DNA of 64,000 nt, from positions 25,800,874 to 25,864,873 of the forward strand of contig OZ005607.1 of the NCBI GenBank assembly GCA_963930655.1, read 5' to 3'. A model generated the notes under the pieces. That model was not told where the DNA came from, did not search any database, and saw only the letters and a program-made list of their open reading frames with translations. This document shows, in pieces, positions 41,812 to 52,331 of this stretch; within the stretch, counting starts at the first letter, position 1, and each line of letters opens with the position of its first letter. The DNA is from Myrica gale (Eukaryota > Streptophyta > Magnoliopsida > Fagales > Myricaceae). The translations under genes and the position numbers were made by a program.

Positions 41812-43604
41812 TTTCACTACCTACAGGCCACAAAATAGTTGATTTCAGCAACAACAATCTAGAAGGAGATATATCCTCGCTATTTTCAGCTAATGGCTCA
41901 TCATTCTGCGTCAATTCACCCTTTATCAGGTTCCTTGATTTCACTTTCAATCATTACTATGGCCAAATTCCAAGCGGACTAGGCGGATGTTCAAAACTAG
42001 AGGTTTTTCGAGTAGGTTTCAACTCTCTCACAGGACCACTTCCTCATGATATATATAGCGCAACAAGGTTACAACAAATCTCCCTACCTGCCAATAATCT
42101 TTCTGGACTCATTAGTGAGGACATCGTGAACCTTACCAGACTTGTCAAGCTTGAATTATATATCAACAACATTGGCGGCAAGCTACCAGCCAATATCGGT
42201 AAGCTCTCCCAATTGGAGCACCTGCTCCTTCATCAAAACTCCTTCATAGGTGCACTACCTCCATCTTTGATGAATTGCACAAATTTCATAGAGTTGAATC
42301 TATTATTGAATTTCTTTGAAGGAGAGATCTCCACCCTTAATTTCTCCGGCCTTAGTCAACTTGTTGTACTTGACCTGGCAGTAAACAACCTCACTGGAAA
42401 CTTGCCAGCAAGTCTTTACTCGTGCAAGTCCTTAAAAGCAATCCGACTTGGCGGTAACCGACTAGAAGGTGAAATCCGAACTTAGGTGGTTCAATTGAAA
42501 TTTTTATCTTTCCTTTCTCTTAGTGACAGTAGGCTAACCAACATCACAAAGGCAATCAAGATTCTAATGCATTGTAAGGCTCTCAAAGTCCTATTTCTTC
42601 CAGGCAATTTTTTGCAAGAGGCAATGCCGACCGATGACAATATAGTTAGTTCTGGTGGTTTCTCAAATCTCCGATTGTTGGATCTTTCTAAATGCCAACT
42701 AACTGGTCAATTCCCTATTTGGTTATCGAAGCTTAAAAATCTAGAAGTCCTCTATCTTAACCTCAACCGAATCACAGGTTCAATCCCTGGCTGGTTGTCG
42801 ACTCTTCCAAGGCTCTTATTTTTACAGCTGGATGATAATCTCCTTTCTGGGGAATTTCCAAAGGAACTTTGTGCATTACCAGCATTGGTATCCCCACAAT
42901 CTCTAGATAATACATCTTCGGATTTACCGATTTACGACGTGAAAATTGTCCGCGAGTACATTTCCCTTACCAAATTTCGACGGACAACTGTTCTCGAGTT
43001 CAATTCCCTTTCTAACTTTCGACGGGAAATATACCTAGCGAACAACAGCCTTAATGGAAGCATCCCCATCGAGATCGGTCATTTGAAGCAGCTCCAAGTA
43101 TTAGACCTTAGTTTTAACATCCTCTCAGGCAAGATTCCAGAACAAATATCTGAACTCACAAACTTGGAAAGACTGCACCTTTCTGCAAATCAGTTGACAG
43201 GAGAGATACCAGCATCAATAGCCAATTTGCATTTCTTGGGTATGTTTAGCGTTGCGAACAATAAACTCCACGGACCAATACCAGCAGGCACTCAACTCCA
43301 AAGTTTCGATGCCTCTGATTATGAGGGCAATCCGGGACTTTGTGGCCCTCCACTTCCAAATGAGTGCCCCCATATTTCTGGAAACAAGGGTCAAGATGAG
43401 GATATTCATGATGAAGAAATCGAACATCAAGTCCCATGGCTTCATATAAGCGTGGCGCTTGGCTTCATTACCGGATTTTGGGGGGTCTGTGGTTCTCTAG
43501 TTGTCAACAACGGTTGGAGATTTGCATATTTTAGATTCGTGGATGATTTAAAAGATAGAATCTATGTGAAATTGGTTGTGTCTTTTCACAAATTGCATAT
43601 ATAG
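41812..43604 (+). pseudogene. LRR receptor-like protein, one premature stop (RLP copy B)
   Basis: A single reading frame of almost 600 codons from about 41812 (LPTGHKIVDFSNNNLEGDIS) to 43604, broken only by TAG at 42483-42485. Other copies have GAG there (…QIPPEVSQL), so one base change explains it. It holds about 16 LRRs and an island region (LPIYDVK…EFNSLSNF, with a local repeat of 'F/Y-SLxxFRR'). The terminal cap has GTQLQSFDASDYEGNPGLCG and CPHISGN, followed by the acidic DEDIHDEEIEHQ, transmembrane segment WLHISVALGFITGFWGVCGS and a short cytoplasmic tail. It lacks the signal peptide and first LRRs (a fragment is at 41046). It is the most diverged and best preserved copy. RLP2/RLP3/PSY1R family. 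Confidence 0.9.
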
Positions 43605-43774
43605 AAGACTTACAAAGTCATGATCTTTTTGTCTCTCTTGGGATGGTGGCGCATCTATTTTAGAGCCTCCATTTTTTCTCTCCCCCTATTCAAGTTTGTC
43701 AAACTCTCTATTTGTCTCTCTAGTGGTTTTTAAGTTTTCATTTTGTTTTTCCAATCTATGAATCCTCTGTTCAA
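43605..43774. other. 3' UTR-like sequence of RLP copy B
   Basis: Follows the stop codon directly and is pyrimidine-rich. No further coding. Confidence 0.4.
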
Positions 43775-43990
43775 AGTACTAAGAAAATCTGTTATATTTG
43801 ACTCCAGTTGTTTGGTGATCAAATGAAATGGTAGTTGGCAAGATAATAAATGTAAGAGTGTTTGTTTTAGTGATTAAATTGCGTTATTTTTTAATCTCTA
43901 TTGGAACTTGAAATGCTTTTATCTTTTTGGATCCGTATTTTTTCTTTTACGGATATGAGTGCCGATTTGTGGCCATATACAGACAATTGG
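43775..43990. repeat. RLP 3' flank copy (partner 29425-29705)
   Basis: See 29425-29705; here it stands in its expected place after an RLP. Confidence 0.85.
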
Positions 43991-44007
43991 ATTTACATAT
44001 TTTTTTA

Positions 44008-44085
44008 TAAATGAGGGCAATCCTACACTTTGTTGACCCCCACTTCCACACAGTGCCCCCGTATTACTTGAAACTAGCAATGTTT
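44008..44085 (+). pseudogene. RLP C-terminal cap relic
   Basis: 'aatgagggcaatcctacactttgttgacccccacttccacacagtgcccccgtatta' equals the NEGNPGLCGPPLPNECPHI segment of copy B, with GLCG changed to TLC-stop. Only about 25 codons remain. Confidence 0.75.
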
Positions 44086-44754
44086 TGATCAGTCAATTGA
44101 AAATAGCAACCTATTCAATAACGTCATTTCACAATTTCCATCTTGGATTGCCAATGATCATTCAATTCCCCTAGTGAAGAGTGGAGAGGTTTTGCTACGA
44201 AGGATAGACATCACCCTTATAGCTTTACCAAAGCTCTCCTTAATACCAAGTTCAAAATCTTTTACAACAAAGATAATGCAATTTTGATTGATGCACTTTG
44301 CTGGACAATTAAAGAAGATCAAAATTTCATCTCATATTCGCCAATTTTTATTCTCAGCGTTTCCCATCACTTATCTTTCTGGATCCATGCTTTAGCTCAT
44401 TCTAGCAAATCAGGCCAAATACTCTAAAGGAGTAAAGTTGGCTCGGATGGATCCGAAAATCTCCGATGCTGCAGTCTTGGTTCTGGCCAACTTACTAGTC
44501 AATTGCCTCTATGACAACATTCTATACCAATTTTTTTTTTTTAAAGAATTACAAGGATGGTATCTCCGATTATTATTAAAAATCCTTACTTATGGCAGAA
44601 GAATACCGTGGTTACATCGATCGACGACCAGACATGACTCACAAAAACAAACAGAATAACTCAAAATTACCTGACAGGGGCCATGTAATTGCCATCTACA
44701 AATTCGTCTTCTAGGGTCCAATCTTATCGAAGCAATTAGGAGCACCTAACGATT
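44086..44754. other. No gene seen
   Basis: The ORF 44438-44659 shows no family signature. 44330-44390 resembles 20780-20840 (tctcgttttgtccaaatctctttcttagcgtttccc…), so this is again RLP-cluster background. Confidence 0.5.
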
Positions 44755-44863
44755 ATGATATTTGGTAGGGTAGAGGACTCATAAGAGGCTGATTTGGGAT
44801 TGGGAGACTTTGTAAAAGATGATTTTAGTGTGGTACACGGGGAAAGAGCCATGTTAATAATTA
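44755..44863. repeat. Third partial copy of the 18400/30430 block
   Basis: 'ggtagggtagaggactcataagaggctgatttgggattgggagac' through 'gttaataatta' follows 18398-18498 with more differences. It ends in MITE 3. Confidence 0.75.
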
Positions 44864-45230
44864 GGGTTAATTGCACTGTAGGTCCATGTGGTATCACTTT
44901 CTACAAACATGTCACTGTGGTCACCCTTCTAGGTAAAAGTTAATCAATCCGTCCATCAGACGTTAACACACTATCGGAAAGAGAGGCACGACGAGTCAGT
45001 CGACCGCTACATGAACCGGTTGACCATTGAAAATTACCGCAAAAAGTTACATTTGTAGCGGTCGACCGGCTCGTCGTGCCTCTCATTCCGTTAGTGTGTT
45101 AACGTCTGATTGACGAATGGACTAACTTTTACCTAGAAGGGTGACCACATGGACCTGTTTGTAGAAAGTGATACCACATGAACTAATTTGTAAAAAGGTG
45201 ATACCACAGGACCTATAATGCAATTAACCA
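44864..45230. mobile_element. Mutator-like fold-back MITE 3
   Basis: Starts GGGTTAATTGCACTGTAGG and ends CCTATAATGCAATTAACCA, with long imperfect inverted repeats centred near 45030. The centre holds 'gcggtcgaccggctcgtcgtgcctctc' and its complement. Probable 9-bp duplication TAATAATTA/AAATAATTA (44855-44863 and 45231-45239, one mismatch). The central gtcgacc motif resembles MITE 1. Confidence 0.8.
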
Positions 45231-45279
45231 AAATAATTATGATATGGTGTATGGAGCGTTTTTATTTTTGTCGACATTC

Positions 45280-45790
45280 TGGGATACCCAGGTGTATGGG
45301 ATTCAACCTCTGTACAGAAATATGCAAAGAAACAGAGCAACTTGCTAGCATGGAAGTGCAACAGAAAGACACAAGGCAGATGCTAATTATGTCCCTTCCT
45401 CTATGATTACTAGAACATCTGCTTTGACCATAAGTATCCCACGTCTTAGGATCTTCATTAATTTGTAGTACTAGTTATACATAAATTTCTCAAATTTCGG
45501 GAACATTTTTCTTCGGATTTCAAAAGGTTACATCTTTATGGAGTCCATTTTTCCCCCTTTGGCTTCTCTGTAACTCTATTTGGTATGTAATATAAAACTG
45601 GTCATGCACATATTCATCACTTTCTGTTCATTAATTAATTACTTTCGGTTAGACACATTATTTCTTGTATTCACATTTGCCCAGGCCACCACGCAAAGAG
45701 TTTGGACCCAATGTCACGGTGCCACCACCTTTTCCCATTCTCCCCATTTGCAAAGGGTTACGACTATAAATAACTATATCCTCTTCTAGT
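45280..45790 (+). repeat. 5' region of RLP copy C, with promoter module copy 5
   Basis: Parallel to 34890-35445. It holds 'catctgctttgaccataagt' + 'atcccacgtc' at 45415-45445, and 'aaataactatatcctcttctagt' just before the ATG. One base change in the module replaces 'cagc' with 'ctgc'. Confidence 0.8.
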
Positions 45791-48152
45791 ATGAGATATC
45801 AATCAACAACCATGCCGGACTTTAAGCCTCATTATCTTTTCTTCCCCTTGTTGGCCTTTAGCCTTCTCTATAGGAATCATGCATGCAATCAAATGGATCG
45901 CAACTCTCTGATCTTATCCTTACTGTTCGACACTTCTTCCCACCCTTTAAATTGGTCCTTCACTGATTGCTGCAACTGGGAAGGTATTTCGATCCTAGAG
46001 GTTATGTCACTCATATTTCGTTACCTCTAAAGGCCTCACAGGAAGCATATTTCCTTTTCTAGGAAACCTCACTCATTCGTCTTATCTCAATCTCTCCCAC
46101 AATTTACTTTCTAATACTCTTTCTAGGGGACTCTTTTCGACCTTAAATCAACTCACGGTCCTTGATTCGAGCTCCAACTATCTAGCTGGGGATTTATCGT
46201 TCCAATTTTCATCTGAGTGTTTGCCTACCTCAATTCAAGTATTTGACATCTCTAGCAACTACTTTAACGGGACGATCCAATCCTCGTTCCTCCAACGAGC
46301 ATGGAACTTGACTAAGCTCAATCTCATAAGCAATATTTTTACAGGCTCTTTGCCCCAATCATTGCTGAAATGCACAAATCTCGTCAAATTAATTTTACGA
46401 AACAATTTTTTTGATGGAAATATCACCACCCTTAATTTCACCTGTCTTCAACAACTTACCATACTCGACATGGGGCTTAATGACTACATAGGTAACTTCC
46501 CAGTAAGTCTTCATTCATGCAAGTCGCTAAGAGCGATTAGAATTGCTGGAAACCGACAGGAGAGGCAAATCCCATCACATGAGGTGTCGCAATTGCGGTT
46601 CTTATCTTTTTATCTATCGTTTCTGACAATCTAACTAATATCACTGTAGCATTCAAGATTATGCGTTGTAAGTTCCTCAGTGTTGTCTACATTGGACTAA
46701 ATTTTCTTCACGAGACAATACCAACAGATGACAACATTGCTCATTTTGATGGATTTGAAAATGTCCAACTCGAGTATTTTTGGTTGCCACTTGACTGGTC
46801 AATTGCCCACGTGGCTATCTTATCTAAAGAAGCTGGAAATCCTGGATCTAAATAGCAACAGTATTACAGGTTCAATTCCAGATTGGTTTTGAACCCTTCC
46901 AAGGCTCAAGCATTTGGACTTGTCTTATAACCACTTGTCTTGTGAAATCTCGATAGAATTATGTTCATTGACAGAATTAATATCAGCGCAAACACTGGAG
47001 AACGATTCCACTATTATTTTAGCAACTTTTAGCCTACTTGATAGTACAATACACCAGTACAATTTTCTCTTACGCTTCTACCCAACAATTAACCTTAACA
47101 ACAATTGTCTTGGCGGCAAAATCCCTATTGAGATTGGTCGTTTGAAGTTGCTTCATGAACGGGATCTTAGTCATAAAAAGTTCTCAAGCTACATTCCAGG
47201 CCAAATGTTAGAGCTCACGAACTTGGAAGGATTGGACCTCTTTGCGAATCGGTTGTCAGGCGAAATACCAGTATTTGACACAAGTGTGGAGGCTGGTAGC
47301 TTATTATGAGGTCTAGCGAATTTTGATGTTTTTCCTAATTTTTAGCTTGCCCTTTTGGATTTGTAACGTGTCTTTTCATTTCTCTAAGAGTCTTTTATGT
47401 TTCCTAAGTCTCAATTAATATTTTTAAAGTTTTATTTCTCATTTACTCATGCTTGGAGGGTTGTTCCAAGATTTTCTATTTAAACCCTTCTCTAGTATTA
47501 ATTGAAAAATACATAGAGAATTTGAGTGTTTATACAACTTTAACATTAGGCTACTTTGAAGAAGGATTTCTTCTACAAACTTTTATTCTTCGGTGGATTC
47601 CGATAGGTGGGGAGTTATTGCTCTGTATCCCGTATTGGATATATTACATTGGGTGGTGATTTATGTATCTCATTGTGTTCTACTTGGGTGGTGAGCTTAT
47701 ATACCCGAGTGTGTGAGTTAGAGTGTGTTCCCGACCTCCCACAAACATTCTGAGTCATCCAAACACTTTCCCGACCTTCCCACAAATAATCTGAGGTCTC
47801 TATTTCTATCCTGAGGTGTCTATCTATCCCGAACTGTCTTTTTATTCCCGAGAATACCATTTTTTCTTAGTCATTCTAACTAGCCTGAAGCGCTCACGAG
47901 ATGTCTCGTGCCTTCGCCCGGTTAACCCCGGTATCAGTATCACTTGTTAGTTTGTATTTCTTATCTAGGTTTAACGTACCAGACAATAATCTCTATGGAC
48001 GAATACCGGCCTCACGACCTCAGCTACAGAGCTTTGGTCCCACAGACATGAGGGGAATTCTGGACTTTGTGGTGCCCCACTTCCAAATGAGTGCACACAT
48101 ACTGTGAACAGTAACGGATACTTGGAAAGTCAGGATGAGAAAGTACAATTTT
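45791..48152 (+). pseudogene. LRR receptor-like protein pseudogene with solo LTR (RLP copy C)
   Basis: Starts MRYQSTTMPDFKPHYLFFPL…, has the LRRNT cap (TDCCNWEGIS), then frameshifts at about 45990, 46220, 46590 and 46890. LRR units include LTKLNLISNIFTGSLPQSLL and LTILDMGLNDYIGNFPVSLH. At 47276 a 661-bp solo LTR splits the LRR following GEIPV. After 47937 the terminal cap resumes (GLCG region and CTHTVNSNG) but ends at 'gatgagaaagta' (DEKV). The transmembrane anchor and tail found in copies A, B and D are absent. Many lesions; not functional. Confidence 0.9.
47276..47936 (+). mobile_element. Solo LTR (661 bp) inside RLP copy C
   Basis: Begins TGACACAAGTG and ends CCCGGTATCA, with short inverted termini (TGACAC/GGTATCA) and the TG…CA ends. 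The 5-bp target copies are GTATT (47271-47275) and GTATC (47937-47941); the uninterrupted RLPs read 'ccaGTATCactt', confirming the site. A TATA-like 'ttctatttaaaccc' lies at about 47476. It was left by recombination between two LTRs. Confidence 0.85.
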
Positions 48153-48981
48153 TACCGATTCTTATAAATTAATGTCTTCACTTATCACCTTGAGTGTGGA
48201 ATATTTTAGCGTGGAAATTTTGAGTATTGGAGTCTGTGAAATATTATAAATTAAAAATATATTATGAGAGTCGGTGAAAAATGAGAGAGAATATTTTTAA
48301 TAAATATTATAATAATAAAAATTATATAATAAATTTTTTAATATTAAAACTAAATATTTGATCTCAATTATTTGAAGCTCAAACATCGTCACTATATCTC
48401 AAAATTTTAACCACTAGAATTTTAAGAGTCAAACACACTCCTAGAGATCATTAGGCATAATTGGAGAACCAGATGATGGAAAAGGTTCTTATAGAAATCA
48501 GAAATAGTCGCTCCAATCTCCTTCCTAAATCCTACCCGATGTCCAGTCGCCATCATCATTTCCCAAACAAACAATTCGGAAGGGCTGCACCATTTCAGTA
48601 CGTAACTCTAACAAATGGTACAATAAGTCCAAAAAAATAACAGGACACGGTGGTCCAATAGCAAAGCGATGTCTGTGATAACGGTGTTGACGGAGGGGAA
48701 CCACGTGGTCTAAGGTCTTTGTGGATTTTAATCTGTAGCCGTCCGCCGGTCAAATTTTATCGTAACACGATTTGTAATTTTAATAAAATTCGGATTTACC
48801 GCCGTCTTTTCTTAAATATCAAGTTTACATATTTACCACGAGTTAATTACGGGTGTTTAGGAACGGGTGTTTGGGAACAAAATTTTAGAATTTTGTAAAA
48901 AAAATGAATGAAAAAATTAGTAAAAAAAAAAAAAAATAAATAAGTGGGTTACCACAATAAATAGCTATATCCTCTTCAACT
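48153..48981. other. Intergenic with MITE-like AT repeat and upstream region of RLP copy D
   Basis: 48190-48470 is a copy of the dispersed aaaatttta MITE family. 48580-48665 (ggctgcaccatttcag…aacaggacacggtggtccaat) recurs at 54385-54465 in the bromodomain gene intron. Unlike copies A and C, no TTGACC promoter module is seen here, though 'taaatagctatatcctcttcaact' precedes the ATG. Confidence 0.6.
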
Positions 48982-49463
48982 ATGAGAAATCAATCAAGAA
49001 CCATGCTGGACTTTAAGTCTCATTATCTGTTCTTTCCCTTGTTGGCCTTTAGCCTTCTCTATCGGAATCATGCATGCAATCAAATGGATCTCAACTCTCT
49101 CATCTTGTCCTTGCCGTTCAACACCTCATCCCCTCCTTTAAATTGGTCCTCCGCTGATTGCTGCAACTGGGAAGGTATTGCCTGTAATCCTAGAGGTTAT
49201 GTCACTCGTATTTCCTTACCCTCTAAAGGCCTCACAGGAAACATATTTCATTTTTTAAGAAAACCTCACACATTTGTCTTACCTCAATCTCTCCCATAAT
49301 TTTCTTTCTAGTACTCTCCCCACGGGACTCTTTTCGTCCTTGAATCAACTCACGGTCCTTGATTTGAGCTCCAACTATCTAGTTGGGGACTTATCGTTCC
49401 AATTTTCACATGAGGGTTTGCCTGCCTCTATTCAAGTACTTGACATCTCTAGCAACTACTTCA

Positions 49464-50602
49464 TTCCGCCTCCCTCTGGTGTAGGTGAGGACTTTTTAAG
49501 GTGGGCTCCGGATGCTAAGGGTATTTTTTCTGTTAAATCTACCTACTTGAAGGACCACGAACATCGCTGGGGTGGGATTACAGCCTCACAGGACTCTTTT
49601 TGGGGCAAGCTCTGGAGTCTTAAGATTCAACACAGATTGCACCTCTTGCTGTGGAAATTAGCAGTCGATGTCCTTCCTCTCAGGGGTAAAGTGGCGGCGT
49701 TTGTGTCTGATCCCACAGGGCGTGGCTTTGAGTGCCCCCTTTGTTGTTCAGGTATTGAAACCTTTATTCATTTATTTTTGGATTGTCCCATTAGTCAAAG
49801 ACTGTGGAGCTCTGGGCACTGGCAGTTGCGAACTGGTGCCTTTGTAAGAGGTTCTTTTATTGATTGGATTAAGTTTATTCTAGAACCTAGAAACCTTCCT
49901 GTGAGCAGAAGATCTGACTGGAAAGAATTCATTATTTATGTGGCGGTGATGATTGACTCCATATGGTTTGCTAGAAATGTGGTGGTCCATCAGGATATGG
50001 ACGTGGTGTTTGAGCACCTTTTGGAGATGATTAATAGAAGATATGATGAGCAGGTGTTTGCATGGTATTCTAAGATGGGCAGAAGGACTTGTCGGTGGGT
50101 TCCCCCAGCACCAAATGGAATTATTGCTAATTCTGATGTTGTTGTTTCGTATAAAGGTCTGGTTTTTGCAGTGGTTAGCCGCAATGATAGGGGTGAAATT
50201 TTGGAGACCCGAGCTGGTTCTAAAGTGGGTACATCTCCCCTCAAGGGTGAGGCTCTTGCCATGCGCCTGGCGGTGGATATGGTTGAGGCCAGAAAGTGGG
50301 AGGATGTGACATTCCAGAGTGATGCACAGGTTTTGATTCATCAAATATCCACTTCTGAAGAGATGCCTGATTGGATTATTGAGGAGGACATCCGTTTTAT
50401 CAAACTTCAGTGGATGGTGTACCGGAACTAGCAATTTAATTGGATCCCACGGGAAGCTAATGAGTTGGCGCATGGGCTTGCGTAATGGTGCAGCAGGGTT
50501 GATATCTTTGGTTCTATAGATGTTAACATTATTCCCTCGGACATTATTTCTTGGGATGTTGACGTGATTTGTTAATGTTTCGATTGTCTAGGAAAAAAAA
50601 AA
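49464..50602 (+). mobile_element. 5'-truncated LINE (zf-RVT and RNase H) in RLP copy D
   Basis: Starts abruptly in coding sequence and ends in AAAAAAAAAA (50593-50602). It encodes a zinc-binding RT domain (…FWGKLWSLKIQHRLHLLLWK, CPLCCSGIETFIHLFLDC) and an RNase H-like RVT_3 domain (SYKGLVFAVVSRNDRGEILE; EGEALAMRLAVDM-type helix; a stop after MVYRN with WIPREANELAHGLA beyond it). The RLP bases 'acggtacaatccaatcc' + 'ttattcttccaac', present in copy A, are missing at the site and no target duplication is seen, so insertion came with a ~30-base deletion. The RLP and LINE frames are joined in frame (49274-50431). Confidence 0.9.
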
Positions 50603-51066
50603 GAGCATGGAACTTGACTAAGCTCAATCTCAGCAACAATAATTTCACAGGCTCTTTGCCCCAATCTTTGATGAAATGCGCAAATCTCGTCGAATTAATT
50701 TTACGGGTCAATTTTTTTGAAGGAAATATCACCAACCTTAATTTCTCTGGTCTTCAACAACTTACCGTACTCGACATGGGGTATAATGACTTCATAGGTA
50801 ACTTTCCAGTAAATCTTCACTCATGCATGTCGCTAAGAGCGATTCGAATTTCCTCAAACCCCCTGGAAGGACAAATCCCACCTGAGGTGTCGCAATTGCA
50901 GTTCTTATGTTTTTTTCTCGGTCAACGATAATAATCTAACTAATATCACTGAAGCAATCAAGATTCTGATGCGTTGCAAGTTCCTCAGCGTTGTCATCAT
51001 TGGAGGAAACTTTTTGCACGAGGCAATACCAACAGATGACAGCATAGCTCATTCTGATGGATTCAG

Positions 51067-51406
51067 TGTTGGGGTTGTCCCACATCGGTTGTGGAAGGGG
51101 TTGGTGGTCAGTTTATAAGTGTGAGGGAAAGCCTCACCTCTTGAGCTAGCTTTTGGGGTTGAGAAGGCCCAAGACCACCTAATACTGGTATCGGAGCCCA
51201 GGTTTACCAACAAGTCTCGGACCCAACAGTCCATGGGAGAAACGGGTTGTCTGCATCCAACCCAAGGCCCGATGTGTGAGGGGGAGATTGTTGGGGTTGT
51301 CCCACATCGGTTGTGGAAGGGGTTGGTGGTCAGTTTATAAGTGTGAGGGAAAGCCTCACCTCTTGAGCTAGCTTTTGGGGTTGAGAAGGCCCAAGACCAC
51401 CTAACA
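51067..51406 (+). mobile_element. TRIM element (340 bp) in RLP copy D
   Basis: Two 118-bp terminal repeats (51067-51184 and 51289-51406), TGTTGGGGTTGTCCCACATC…CACCTAACA, differ at one base only. The PBS TGGTATCGGAGC (51186-51197) follows the first repeat, and the purine tract GAGGGGGAGAT (51278-51288) precedes the second. Target duplication TTCAG at 51062-51066 and 51407-51411. The near-identity of the repeats points to a young insertion. The LTR resembles TRIM families common in dicots. No coding capacity. Confidence 0.95.
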
Positions 51407-52331
51407 TTCAGAAATGTCTAATTCTTGAGTCTTACTAGATGCCATTTGACTGGTCAATTGCCCACGTGGCTATCTACTCTAAAGAAGCTGGAAATCGTTA
51501 ATTTAAGTCACAACACTACAGGATCACAGGTTCAATTCCCGGTTGGTTTTCAACCTTTCCAAGGCTCAATCATTTGCAGTTGGCTTATAACCACTTCTCT
51601 GGGGAAATCCCGAAAGAATTTTGTGCATTTCCAGCATTAATATCAGCACAAGCCCTGGAGAACAATACCAATTTTATTTTACCAATTTTTAGGATAGTTG
51701 GTCATAAAATTTACCAGTACAATTCTCTTCAAGCTCATGGCCAGGAATTTACCCTAGCAACAATAGTCTTGGTGGCAAGATCCCTATTGAGATTGGTCGA
51801 TTAAAGTTGATTCGTGAACTGGATCTTAGCGATAACAACTTCTCAGGCAACATTCCAAGCCAAATGTCAGAGCTCACAAACCTGGAACGATTGTACCTCG
51901 CTACGAATCGGTTGTCAGGCGAAATACCAGTATCACATGCTAGTCTGAATTTATTGTCTCACTTTAGCGTAGCAAACAATAATCTCTCTGGACCAATACC
52001 TTCAGGCACTCAGCTACAAAGCTTTAGTCCCTCAGCATATGAGGAGAATGCTGGACTTTGTGGTTCCCCACTTCCCAAGGAGTGCACACATACTGTGGGG
52101 AGTAATGAAGGTAAGAAAACTCATGATGAGAAAGTAGGCGGGCATAGAATTCCATGGTTTCCAATTACATTGGTGCTTGGCTTTATAACAGGAGTTTGGG
52201 GAGTTTGCGGTTCTTTGGTTCTTAACCGTAATTTGAGAATTGCATATTTTAGATTTCTTGAAAACTTAGGAGATTGGCTCTATGTAACAATGGCAGTGTC
52301 TTGGGCCAGATTGCTTAGAAGGCTACTATAA

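Larger units (their letters stand above)
48982..52331 (+). pseudogene. LRR receptor-like protein pseudogene with LINE and TRIM insertions (RLP copy D)
   Basis: Begins MRNQSRTMLDFKSHYLFFPL… with cap SADCCNWEGIACNPRGYVTR. Lesions: a 1-base shift at about 49258, a 1139-bp LINE at 49464-50602 replacing about 30 bases of LRR coding, a shift at about 50920, a TRIM at 51067-51406, and shifts near 51520 and 51730. The last part (51807-52331) is clean: LRRs, [20 protein letters not shown], the cap CTHTVGSNEGKKTHDEK, membrane segment WFPITLVLGFITGVWGVCGS and tail ENLGDWLYVTMAVSWARLLR. Without the insertions it would match copies A and C closely. It lies tail-to-tail with the bromodomain gene. Confidence 0.92.

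Noticed and set aside
49880..50473. 197-codon minus-strand open frame
   Set aside because: Antisense of the LINE RNase H/zf-RVT coding region, which explains it fully.
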